From contig NZ_JAQQGN010000003.1 in NCBI RefSeq assembly GCF_028550595.1, forward strand, positions 124,001 through 188,000: a stretch of DNA of 64,000 nt. Direction: 5' to 3'. The position numbers were made by a program, and so were the translations under genes. The notes below the pieces were generated by a model. The model saw nothing but the letters and a program-made list of their open reading frames with translations, did not search any database and had not been told where the DNA came from. Below, one piece after another: positions 56,565 through 64,000 of the stretch (positions within the stretch are counted from its first letter, which is position 1; each line of letters begins with the position of its first letter). Source of the DNA: Luteimonas sp. BLCC-B24. Its GTDB lineage: Bacteria > Pseudomonadota > Gammaproteobacteria > Xanthomonadales > Xanthomonadaceae.

Positions 56565-58708
56565 GCCGCGTCGCCTCCCGCACCGTGCTGGCGATGGCGA
56601 TCGCGGCCGCCGGCGCGCCGGTCTGGGCGCAAGCCGCTGCAGACGACGCGGACCTCGCGACGGCGCCGCGGACACTCGAGCGTGTGCGCGTCGATGCCAC
56701 GCGCCTGCGCGGCGTCAGCGATTTCGACACCCCGGCCTCGGTCGATGCGATCCGGCTCGACGACGCCGCCAGCAACCGCGCCGGCACCGTCGCGTCCGAA
56801 CCGCTGGCGGGCGTGCCCGGCCTGCTCGCGCGCGACCGCCAGAACCACGCGCAGGACACGCAGCTGTCGATCCGCGGCTTCGGTGCCCGCTCCACCTTCG
56901 GCGTGCGCGGCGTGCGCCTGTTCGCCGACGGCATTCCGGCCTCGATGCCGGACGGCCAGGGCCAGCTGTCGCATTTCAGCCTCGTCGGCGGCGACCGCAT
57001 CGAGATCATGCGCGGCCCGTTCTCGGCGCTCTACGGCAACTCGTCCGGCGGCGTGGTGCAGATCTGGAGCGCCGACGGCGCGCCGGGCGACGACTGGCGC
57101 TTCAAGGTCAGCGAGGGCCGCGACCGCACCACCAGCCTGTCGACGCAGCTGCGCGGCGGCACGCAGGCGGCCGGCTACAACCTCGCGCTGTCGCGGTTCG
57201 ACACCGACGGCTGGCGCGACCACAGCGCCGCGCGCCGCGATTCGGCGAACGCGAGGCTGCGCTTCGATCTCGGCGACCGCCGTCGGCTGGACCTGGTGGC
57301 CAACCACGTCGACGTCGACGCGCTGGATCCGCTGGGCCTCACCGCCGCGCAGGTGCGCGAGACCCCGCGCCAGGTCGCCGCCGTCGCGCGCCAGTTCGAT
57401 ACGCGCAAGACCGTGCGCCAGACCCAGGCCGGCGCGGTCTACGAACACGGCCTCGGCGCGGCGCACACGCTGCGCGCGATGGCCTATGGCGGCGAACGTG
57501 CGGTCGTGCAGATCCTGCCGATTCCGGCCGCGGCGCAGGCCAATCCGCTCAATTCCGGCGGGGTGATCGATCTCGACAACCGCTACGGCGGGCTGGACCT
57601 GCGCTGGAGCTGGGAGGGCGCGCTGGCCGGGCGCCCGCTCGAGGCGACCGTCGGCGCGAATGCCGATCGCCAGCGCCAGCACCGGCAGGGGTTCGAGAAC
57701 TTCGTCGGTGACACGCTCGGTGTGCGCGGCCGCCTGCGCCGCGACGAGCGCAATACGGTCGAGAACATCGACCAGTTCGCGCAGGTCTACTGGACGTTCG
57801 CGCCGCGCTGGTCGCTGCTGGCCGGCGTGCGTCACAGCGAGGTCGAGTTCGTCTCGCGCGATGCCTACGTCACCGCGACCAATCCCGACGACAGCGGCCG
57901 CATCGCGTTCCGCCAGACCTCGCCGGTGGTGGGCGTCACGTTCGCGCCGCGCGACGATCTGCGCGTCTACGCCTCGGCCGGGCGTGGTTTCGAGACGCCG
58001 ACCTTCAACGAGCTCGGCTATCGCGCCGACGGCGGCGCCGGGCTCGCGTTCGACCTGGCGCCGGCGGTGAGCGACAACCTCGAAGTCGGCGCCAAGTGGC
58101 AGGCGCGTTCGGGCGCGTCGCTCAACGTGGCGCTGTTCCGCGCCGACACCGACGACGAACTCGCGGTCGCGCGCAACGTCGGCGGCCGCAGCAGCTTCCA
58201 GAACATCGGTCGTGCGCGGCGCCAGGGCACGGAGCTGTCACTGCGCCAGCCGCTGGGAGACGCATTCGATCTCAGCGTCGCCGCGACCTGGCTCGATGCC
58301 ACCTTCCGCGACGACTATCGGGTCTGCACCGGCGCCGGCTGCACGGTGCCGGCCACGCCGGTGGCGGCGGGCGCACGCATTCCGGGCGTGCCGGCGCGGC
58401 AGCTGTTCGCGCGGCTCGACTGGCGCGACGGGCCGTGGAGCGCGGCGATCGAGGGGGTGGGCGTCGGCGACGTGGTCGTCGACGATCTGGCGACTGCGCG
58501 CGCGGCGGGCTACGCCCTGCTGCATCTCGAAGGCGCACGCCACTGGCGCTTCGCGGCCGGCGACCTGCGCACCTTCGTCCGCGTCCACAACCTGCTCGAC
58601 CACGCCTACATCGGCTCGGTCATCGTCAACGAAGGCAACGGCCGGTTCTTCGAGCCGGGCCCGGGGCGCGGAGTACTGGTCGGCGCGCAGTGGACCTGGG
58701 ACCGGTGA
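56561..58708 (+). CDS. TonB-dependent outer-membrane receptor
   Basis: This 715-residue protein has a signal peptide (about residues 1-23), a plug domain (about 45-160; QLSIRGFGARSTFGVRGVRLFADGIP, GDRIEIMRGPFSALYGNSSGGVV) and a 22-strand barrel ending in GVLVGAQWTWDR. It imports a ligand at the expense of TonB energy, supplied by the cluster at 31505. Translational coupling to azurin suggests copper or an azurin-bound metal as cargo. That is inference, and no Met-rich metal motif is obvious. Confidence 0.88.
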   Translation: MSRVASRTVLAMAIAAAGAPVWAQAAADDADLATAPRTLERVRVDATRLRGVSDFDTPASVDAIRLDDAASNRAGTVASEPLAGVPGLLARDRQNHAQDTQLSIRGFGARSTFGVRGVRLFADGIPASMPDGQGQLSHFSLVGGDRIEIMRGPFSALYGNSSGGVVQIWSADGAPGDDWRFKVSEGRDRTTSLSTQLRGGTQAAGYNLALSRFDTDGWRDHSAARRDSANARLRFDLGDRRRLDLVANHVDVDALDPLGLTAAQVRETPRQVAAVARQFDTRKTVRQTQAGAVYEHGLGAAHTLRAMAYGGERAVVQILPIPAAAQANPLNSGGVIDLDNRYGGLDLRWSWEGALAGRPLEATVGANADRQRQHRQGFENFVGDTLGVRGRLRRDERNTVENIDQFAQVYWTFAPRWSLLAGVRHSEVEFVSRDAYVTATNPDDSGRIAFRQTSPVVGVTFAPRDDLRVYASAGRGFETPTFNELGYRADGGAGLAFDLAPAVSDNLEVGAKWQARSGASLNVALFRADTDDELAVARNVGGRSSFQNIGRARRQGTELSLRQPLGDAFDLSVAATWLDATFRDDYRVCTGAGCTVPATPVAAGARIPGVPARQLFARLDWRDGPWSAAIEGVGVGDVVVDDLATARAAGYALLHLEGARHWRFAAGDLRTFVRVHNLLDHAYIGSVIVNEGNGRFFEPGPGRGVLVGAQWTWDR

Positions 58709-58974
58709 AGCAGATTTGGAAACGGTGAAGAGGCGCGATTGAAGCATCGCGCCGGCGGCGGAGGTCACCTCGAACCCCGCCATTCCCGCGCACGCGCGAG
58801 TTGTTCGTCAACTGCCGAACGGCTGGTCATCTATGGACGTCACTCGAAATCGAAGTCCATGGATCCCCGCATGCGCGGGGGGTGACGAATGCGTTGGGGC
58901 GCCTTGCCGAGCCTTGAAAAGCGCGTGCTTGCACGCTGTTCCAAATCCCGAATCCCGATCACCAATCCCCGCCC
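58709..58974. repeat. intergenic stretch with REP-like palindromes
   Basis: The gap contains CCCGCGCACGCG (about 58787) and GGATCCCCGCATGCGCGGGG (58861-58880), which look like REP-type CCCGC..GCGGG palindromes. It also has an inverted TATGGAC/GTCCATG pair (58832-58861) and an ATCCCGAATCCCGAT tract (58943-58975) related to the repeat at 15294. No gene is seen. Confidence 0.55.
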
Positions 58975-59877
58975 TCAAACATCCCCACCCGCCGTCCAGC
59001 CCTCGCCCGTGCCGCGATGGAAGACGCGGTCCTCATCACGCACCGTGCCGGCGCCCACCGTGTCCTGCGTCGCCAGGCGTGCGTAGATCGGGGTGAAGTC
59101 CGGCCGGGTCGCGTCCATCAGCTGCTCGAAGCTGTCGATGACGAAATAGGTTTTCTGGTAGGTGTCGATGCGGTAGCGCGTGCGCATGATGCGCTCGAGA
59201 TCGAAGCCGATGCGGTTGGGGGCGTCGGACTCCAGCGAGTAGATCGACTCGCCCTTCGACGACACGATGCCGGCGCCGAAGATGCGCAGGCCGCCGGCCT
59301 GCCGGATCAGGCCGAACTCCACCGTGTACCAGTACAGCCGCGTCAGGTTCTGCAGCGCGTCCGGACCGATGCCGTGGGCTTTGACGCCGCCCTTGCCATA
59401 GGCCTCCATGTAATCGGCGAAGACCGGATTCATCAGCAGCGGCACGTGGCCGAACAGGTCGTGGAACAGGTCGGGTTCTTCGATGTAGTCGATCTGGTCC
59501 GGCCGGCGGATCCACCACGTCACCGGAAACCGGCGATTGGCGAGGTGGTCGAAGAAGTCGAGTTCCGGCAGCAGGCCCTCGACGCCCATCAGCGTCCAGC
59601 CGGTCGCGGTCTCGAGGACTTCGTTGAGTTCGGAGAATTTCGGAATCGCCTCGGGGGTCATGCCCATCGCGTCCTGGGCCTGCAGGAACTCGTCGCAGGC
59701 GCGGCCGACCAGCAGTTCGCGCTGGCGCGCGTACAGCGTGGCCCAGGTCGCATGGTCGTCGGCGCTGTAGGTGTCCCAGGGCTGCTCGACGATGCCGGTG
59801 GCGTAGACCGGCACCTTGCCCTTCTCGGTGTGCAGGTTCTCGACGCGGCGCGGGGCGTTCGACGGCTGGGCGGACAT
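58975..59877 (-). CDS. phhA: phenylalanine 4-monooxygenase
   Basis: This 300-residue iron enzyme hydroxylates phenylalanine to tyrosine with tetrahydropterin and O2. The metal site is visible as the two His in EPDLFHDLFGHVPLL and the Glu in YWYTVEFGL. Only the catalytic domain is present, with no ACT regulatory domain, as is normal for bacterial PAH. The ATG at 59877 is supported by the conserved N-terminal region (PVYATGIVEQPWDTYSADDH). It is divergent from an Lrp/AsnC regulator gene. Confidence 0.94.
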   Translation of the reverse strand: MSAQPSNAPRRVENLHTEKGKVPVYATGIVEQPWDTYSADDHATWATLYARQRELLVGRACDEFLQAQDAMGMTPEAIPKFSELNEVLETATGWTLMGVEGLLPELDFFDHLANRRFPVTWWIRRPDQIDYIEEPDLFHDLFGHVPLLMNPVFADYMEAYGKGGVKAHGIGPDALQNLTRLYWYTVEFGLIRQAGGLRIFGAGIVSSKGESIYSLESDAPNRIGFDLERIMRTRYRIDTYQKTYFVIDSFEQLMDATRPDFTPIYARLATQDTVGAGTVRDEDRVFHRGTGEGWTAGGDV

Positions 59878-59943
59878 GGCGACTCCATGGGCGTGGCGTG
59901 TCCACCGACGATACCGCCGATCGCCTGCAACAGGCTTGCGTCA

Positions 59944-59970
59944 TTGCGCGCCAAGCTGCGGAGCGCGCAA
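59944..59970. promoter_or_regulatory. dyad in the phhA/lrp-like divergent promoter region (site A)
   Basis: TTGCGCG and CGCGCAA are separated by 13 bp, a spacing that suits an Lrp-family dimer. It sits between the divergent start codons. Confidence 0.5.
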
Positions 59971-59972
59971 TA

Positions 59973-59986
59973 ATCGTGCGCACGAT
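59973..59986. promoter_or_regulatory. palindrome in the phhA/lrp-like divergent promoter region (site B)
   Basis: ATCGTGCGCACGAT is a perfect 14-bp palindrome, 20 bp before the ATG of the Lrp-like gene. It could serve autoregulation. Confidence 0.5.
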
Positions 59987-60006
59987 GCCGATTCAGGACA
60001 ATATCC

Positions 60007-60480
60007 ATGTCTTCCGCCCCACTCGACCGCACCGACCTGCTGTTGCTGGCCGAGCTCCAGCGCAACGGCCGGCTGACCAACACCGATCTCGCCGAGCGCG
60101 TTCACCTCTCACCATCCGCGTGTCTGCGCCGCGTGCAGCGGCTGGAACGCGACGGCGTGATCGCCGGCTACCGCGCCGACGTCAGCGCCGAGCGACTCGG
60201 GTTGGGCCTGCAGGCCTTCGTGCGCGTGCAGCTCAAGCACCACGACAGCGCGGCGGTGGCGGGCTTCGCCGACCTGGTCAACGGCTGGGACGAGGTGATC
60301 GCCTGCCATGCGCTGACCGGCGACATGGATTACCTGCTGCAGATCGCCGTGCGCGACCTGGAACACTTCTCCGGCTTCCTGCTCGACCGTCTGCTCAACC
60401 AGCCCGCGGTCGACGACGTGAATTCCAGTTTCGTGCTGCGCACGGTCAAGGCCTGGCGCGGGCTGCCGCTGCCTGCCTGA
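60007..60480 (+). CDS. Lrp/AsnC family transcriptional regulator
   Basis: This 157-residue protein has an N-terminal winged HTH (LLLLAELQRNGRLTNTDLAERVHLSPSACLRRVQRLERDGVI, residues 10-51) and a C-terminal RAM/ACT-like ligand domain ending LLNQPAVDDVNSSFVLRTVK. Divergence from phhA suggests control of phenylalanine/tyrosine catabolism, with phenylalanine or another amino acid as effector (inference). It lies upstream of glnA but is separated from it by NtrC-like sites. Confidence 0.9.
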   Translation: MSSAPLDRTDLLLLAELQRNGRLTNTDLAERVHLSPSACLRRVQRLERDGVIAGYRADVSAERLGLGLQAFVRVQLKHHDSAAVAGFADLVNGWDEVIACHALTGDMDYLLQIAVRDLEHFSGFLLDRLLNQPAVDDVNSSFVLRTVKAWRGLPLPA

Positions 60481-60482
60481 CC

Positions 60483-60528
60483 CGCACCTCCCTGGTGCGT
60501 CTTCGCTGCGATGAACCAATGTGGTGCG
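60483..60528 (+). promoter_or_regulatory. two NtrC-like sites upstream of glnA
   Basis: CGCACCTCCCTGGTGCG (60483-60499) and TGAACCAATGTGGTGCG (60512-60528) both match the NtrC dyad TGCACCA-N3-TGGTGCA with two to three mismatches and have the GCACC/GGTGC core fully or largely intact. Their centres are 29 bp apart, about three turns, and 80-110 bp upstream of the sigma-54 promoter. This is the standard enhancer position. Confidence 0.7.
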
Positions 60529-60590
60529 AATTATGGGACCCGGGCGCACGCGCACCATCGCAAGTCACTGATTCCAAAGGGATCGCAGGT

Positions 60591-60605
60591 TGGCACGGCC
60601 GTTGC
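60591..60605 (+). promoter_or_regulatory. sigma-54 promoter of glnA
   Basis: TGGCACGGCCGTTGC matches the -24/-12 consensus fully, with GG (60592-60593) and GC (60604-60605) 10 bp apart, 41 bp before the glnA ATG. Confidence 0.92.
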
Positions 60606-60646
60606 GTAACCAGGGTCACACTTCAACGCAAGGTGATGGTTCCCCG

Positions 60647-62056
60647 ATGTCCACCGACAATCTCGACAAGCTGATCAAGGACCATAAGATCGAGTTCATC
60701 GATCTGCGTTTCACCGACATGCGCGGCGTGCAGCATCACGTCACGTTCCCGCAGTCGATCGTCGAACCGGGCCTGTTCGAGGACGGCAAGATGTTCGACG
60801 GCTCGTCGATCAGCGGCTGGAAGGGCATCCACAACTCGGACATGGTCCTGCTGCCGGACGCGTCCACGGCGTTCGTCGATCCGTTCACCGCCGATCCGAC
60901 GCTGGTGATCACCTGCGACATCCTCGATCCGACCACGATGCAGTCCTACGAGCGCGATCCGCGCGGCATCGCGAAGAAGGCCGAGGCCTTCCTCAAGTCC
61001 AGCGGCATCGCCGACCAGGCGTTCTTCGGGCCGGAGCCCGAATTCTTCATTTTCGACTCGGTGCGCTACGGCAACGAGATGGGCCACACCTTCTTCCACA
61101 TCGATTCGGAAGAGGCGCATTGGAACTCGGCCAAGGAATACGAGGGCGGCAACAGCGGCTACCGTCCCGGCATCAAGGGTGGGTATTTCCCGGTCGCGCC
61201 GCTCGATTCGCTGCACGACATCCGCGCCGAGATGTGCAAGACGCTGGCCCAGGTCGGCATCGAGGTCGAGGTGCACCACCACGAGGTGGCGAACGCGGGC
61301 CAGTGCGAGATCGGCACCCGCTTCAACTCGCTGATCGCCAAGTCCGACGAACTGCAGACGCTGAAGTACATCGTCAAGAACGTCGCCTTCCGCAACGGCA
61401 AGACCGCGACCTTCATGCCCAAGCCGATCGTCGGCGACAACGGCAGCGGCATGCACGTGCACCAGTCGCTGGCCAAGGGCGGCACCAACCTGTTCACCGG
61501 TGACGGCTACGGCGGCCTGTCGCAGACCGCGCTGTGGTACATCGGCGGCGTGTTCAAGCACGCGCGCGCGATCAACGCGTTCTCCAACGCCTCGACCAAT
61601 TCCTACAAGCGCCTGGTGCCGGGCTTCGAAGCACCGGTGATGCTGGCCTACTCGGCGTCGAACCGTTCGGCCTCGTGCCGCATCCCGTATGTCGCCAACC
61701 CGAAGGCGCGCCGCATCGAGATGCGTTTCCCCGATCCGATGCAGTCGGGCTATCTGACCTTCGCCGCGCTGATGATGGCGGGTCTGGACGGCATCAAGAA
61801 CCAGATCGATCCGGGCGGCCCGAGCGACAAGGATCTCTACGACCTGCCGCCCGAGGAAGAGAAGAACTTCCCGACCGTGTGCCATTCGCTCGACCAGGCG
61901 CTCGACGCGCTCGACAAGGACCGCGAGTTCCTCAAGGCCGGCGGCGTGTTCACCGACGACTTCATCGACGCCTACATCGCGTTGAAGATGAAGGAAGTCA
62001 CCGCGTTCCGCGGCGCCACGCATCCGCTCGAGTACCAGATGTACTACGCGATCTGA
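60647..62056 (+). CDS. glnA: type I glutamine synthetase
   Basis: This 469-residue dodecameric enzyme makes glutamine from glutamate and ammonium. The beta-Grasp N-domain and the catalytic domain have conserved [38 protein letters not shown] and EMRFPDP. The adenylylation site is Tyr398 in [10 protein letters not shown], so GlnE control is expected. Nitrogen control by NtrC and sigma-54 is supported by the upstream sites. A hairpin follows at 62064. Confidence 0.97.
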   Translation: MSTDNLDKLIKDHKIEFIDLRFTDMRGVQHHVTFPQSIVEPGLFEDGKMFDGSSISGWKGIHNSDMVLLPDASTAFVDPFTADPTLVITCDILDPTTMQSYERDPRGIAKKAEAFLKSSGIADQAFFGPEPEFFIFDSVRYGNEMGHTFFHIDSEEAHWNSAKEYEGGNSGYRPGIKGGYFPVAPLDSLHDIRAEMCKTLAQVGIEVEVHHHEVANAGQCEIGTRFNSLIAKSDELQTLKYIVKNVAFRNGKTATFMPKPIVGDNGSGMHVHQSLAKGGTNLFTGDGYGGLSQTALWYIGGVFKHARAINAFSNASTNSYKRLVPGFEAPVMLAYSASNRSASCRIPYVANPKARRIEMRFPDPMQSGYLTFAALMMAGLDGIKNQIDPGGPSDKDLYDLPPEEEKNFPTVCHSLDQALDALDKDREFLKAGGVFTDDFIDAYIALKMKEVTAFRGATHPLEYQMYYAI

Positions 62057-62063
62057 TCGATCG

Positions 62064-62088
62064 ACGGCACCGGTGATCCCGGTGCCGT
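62064..62088 (+). terminator. hairpin after glnA
   Basis: ACGGCACCG (62064-62072) and CGGTGCCGT (62080-62088) form a 9-bp stem with a 7-nt loop, 8 bp after the glnA stop, followed by TCCGTGT. Confidence 0.65.
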
Positions 62089-62299
62089 TCCGTGTCATCG
62101 CCGCGGCGACGCCTCCCTCCCCCACGGTCGGTTGCGTCGCCGACGGCACCCGCAGCACGCAGCACCGTGTGCACGGAAGGCGCGGCCACAGGCACCCCAG
62201 AGTGCCGGCCGCACGACGGTCAGGGGGACCGTCCGGCGCGGAGCGCCATGTCGTACGCAATGACCGGGGAGGGCTTTCCTTTCATACGAGGAGCCTGTC
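62089..62299. other. intergenic region between glnA and the porin gene
   Basis: A further short hairpin, GACGGTC/GACCGTC (62215-62233), is seen. No sigma-54 element could be found for the porin-glnK-amtB set. ACGAGGAG before the ATG at 62300 is its ribosome site. Confidence 0.45.
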
Positions 62300-63004
62300 A
62301 TGTCGTCACGTCTCACCATCGCATCGGGCCTGCTCGCGCTCGGCCTGCTGTCCGCGTCCGCCTTACACGCCGAAACATCCGGCACGCTCACGCTGACCAG
62401 CGACTATCTGTTCCGCGGCATCACCCAGACCAACGAGAAGCCAGCCCTGCAGGGCGGCATCGAGTGGGCGCACGACAGCGGCTTTTACGCCGGCGCCTGG
62501 GGCAGCAGCATCAGCTGGCTGTCGGATTCCGATCCCGACATCTCCAGCCAGGTCGAACTCGACGGCTATCTCGGCGTCCGCGGCGACTTCGGCGACAGCG
62601 GTGTCGGCTGGGACGTCGGCGCCGTGCACTACTGGTATCCGGGCCGCTATCCGGCCGGCTTCAACAAGGCCGACACCACCGAGCTCTACGCAGGCCTGAG
62701 CTGGCGCGTCCTCGGCGCGAAGTACTCCTACGCGGTCACCGATCTGTTCGGCATCCCGGACTCCGACGGCAGCAGCAATCTGGACGTCACCGTGGGGTGG
62801 GAGTTCGCGCCCGGCTGGAGCTTCAACGGGGCCGTGGGCAAGCAGTGGGTGGCCGGCACCGCCGGCACCGCGACGTATGCGTTCTGGTCGGCCGGGGTGA
62901 GCAAGGCGTTCGACAACGGCGTCGATCTGGCCCTCGCGTTCAACGACAACGACCTGATCGGCCCCGACGAGACCATCACCTTCGCGATCAACAAGTCGTT
63001 CTGA
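62300..63004 (+). CDS. TorF family putative outer-membrane porin
   Basis: This 234-residue protein has a signal peptide (cleavage near LHAE, residue 24) and a small beta-barrel with the family start TLTLTSDYLFRGITQTNEKPALQGGIEWAHDSGFYAGAWGS and a C-terminal AFNDNDLIGPDETITFAINKSF. Phe is the last residue, as for BAM substrates. These porins are often found next to glnK-amtB and may pass ammonium or other small solutes. It is upstream of glnK by 27 bp. Confidence 0.85.
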   Translation: MSSRLTIASGLLALGLLSASALHAETSGTLTLTSDYLFRGITQTNEKPALQGGIEWAHDSGFYAGAWGSSISWLSDSDPDISSQVELDGYLGVRGDFGDSGVGWDVGAVHYWYPGRYPAGFNKADTTELYAGLSWRVLGAKYSYAVTDLFGIPDSDGSSNLDVTVGWEFAPGWSFNGAVGKQWVAGTAGTATYAFWSAGVSKAFDNGVDLALAFNDNDLIGPDETITFAINKSF

Positions 63005-63370
<366 letters not shown>

Positions 63371-63386
63371 CCCCACGGAGATTCCC

Positions 63387-64000
63387 ATGATCACGAACAC
63401 GACCCGCGGGTGGGCGACCCGGATGCAGACGGTGTGCCTGTCGCTGCTGTGTGCCTTCGCCCTGCTCGCCCTGAGCGGCCATGCCCTGGCCCAGGATCCT
63501 CCGACCGCGACGCCGGCCGTGCCCGTGGCCGCGACCGGCGATGCGCTGGTCGAGGCCGACGTGGCGACCGAGGCGCCCGCATTCGACAGCGGCAACGTCG
63601 CGTGGATGCTGACCTCCACCCTGCTGGTGCTGCTGATGGTGGTGCCGGGCCTGGCGCTGTTCTACGGCGGCATGGTGCGCGCCAAGAACGTGCTGTCGGT
63701 GCTGATGCAGGTGCTGGTGGTGTATTCGATGGTGATCGTGCTGTGGGTGGCCTACGGCTACAGCGCGGCCTTCACCGAAGGCAATGCGTTCTTCGGCTCG
63801 TTCACCGAAAAGGCCTTCCTGCGCGGCATCACTGCCGACACCGATGCCGACGGCCTGCCGGAATTCCTGTTCGTGATCTTCCAGGCCACGTTCGCCGGCA
63901 TCACCACCGCACTGATCGTCGGCTCGTTCGCCGAGCGCATCAAGTTCTCGGCCGTGCTGCTGTTCTCCCTGCTGTGGGTGACCTTCGCGTATCTGCCGAT
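63387..64000 (+). CDS. amtB: ammonium transporter AmtB, cut by the window edge
   Basis: The first 204 codons are present. A cleavable signal peptide (to about residue 34, ALAQD) and an Ala/Pro-rich segment precede the first spans: NVAWMLTSTLLVLLMVVPGLALFYGGMVRAKNVLSVLMQ and FVIFQATFAGITTALIVGSFAERIKFS, both typical of Amt channels. It conducts ammonium across the inner membrane and is controlled by GlnK. The gene runs off the right end. CACGGAG is the ribosome site. Confidence 0.95.
   Translation, partial: MITNTTRGWATRMQTVCLSLLCAFALLALSGHALAQDPPTATPAVPVAATGDALVEADVATEAPAFDSGNVAWMLTSTLLVLLMVVPGLALFYGGMVRAKNVLSVLMQVLVVYSMVIVLWVAYGYSAAFTEGNAFFGSFTEKAFLRGITADTDADGLPEFLFVIFQATFAGITTALIVGSFAERIKFSAVLLFSLLWVTFAYLP

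Overview
The window looks like chromosomal DNA from a high-GC gammaproteobacterium of the Xanthomonadaceae/Lysobacteraceae group (Lysobacter, Luteimonas or Xanthomonas-like). The evidence is the very GC-rich codon use, the order rpmH-dnaA-dnaN-recF-gyrB, a tonB-exbB-exbD1-exbD2 cluster with two exbD genes, and intergenic repeats of a kind familiar from this family. The species assignment is inference. No rRNA, tRNA, CRISPR array or transposase gene was seen.

Layout. 0-11 kb: housekeeping and envelope genes (acyltransferase, ArfB, TruC-like synthase, M16 peptidase, PanE flanked by two Cys-paired lipoproteins, a YfcC carrier, a YadGH-type ABC exporter). 11-17.4 kb: ferredoxin-NADP reductase, a broken gene disrupted by an 8-bp duplication, a small regulator operon with two palindromic operators ending in an S33 peptidase, and a NatAB-type ABC exporter. 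17.5-29.1 kb: the replication-origin region. mnmE, yidC, rnpA and rpmH run leftward and dnaA, dnaN, recF and gyrB run rightward. The likely oriC lies between dnaA and dnaN, and four parS-like ParB sites lie around and inside recF. 29-34 kb: M48 peptidase, TPR protein and the TonB energy-transduction cluster. 34.6-37.3 kb: pdxJ and cardiolipin synthase.

37.4-44.7 kb is the most striking region: six co-directional genes whose order and products match the Pseudomonas functional-amyloid operon fapABCDEF. They comprise an unknown exported protein, two secreted proteins with GxxxNxAxGxxNxxxN-type repeats, a C39 peptidase, a further secreted repeat-like protein and a coiled-coil/beta-barrel outer-membrane protein. 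A sigma-54 promoter precedes them. A convergent gene encodes a sigma-54 activator with an atypical N-terminus. A (GA)9 repeat sits in the ribosome-binding site of the main fibre-protein candidate.

44.9-58.7 kb: radical SAM protein, a kinase/receiver pair, a roughly 980-bp gene-free stretch holding a large inverted-repeat element, fbp, an aromatic aminotransferase, a carotenoid-oxygenase operon, a NarL-type two-component system, and an azurin gene overlapping a TonB-dependent receptor gene. 59-64 kb: phenylalanine hydroxylase divergent from an Lrp/AsnC regulator, then a nitrogen-assimilation block. That block is glnA with a near-perfect sigma-54 promoter and two upstream NtrC-like sites, a TorF-type porin, glnK and an amtB cut by the right edge.
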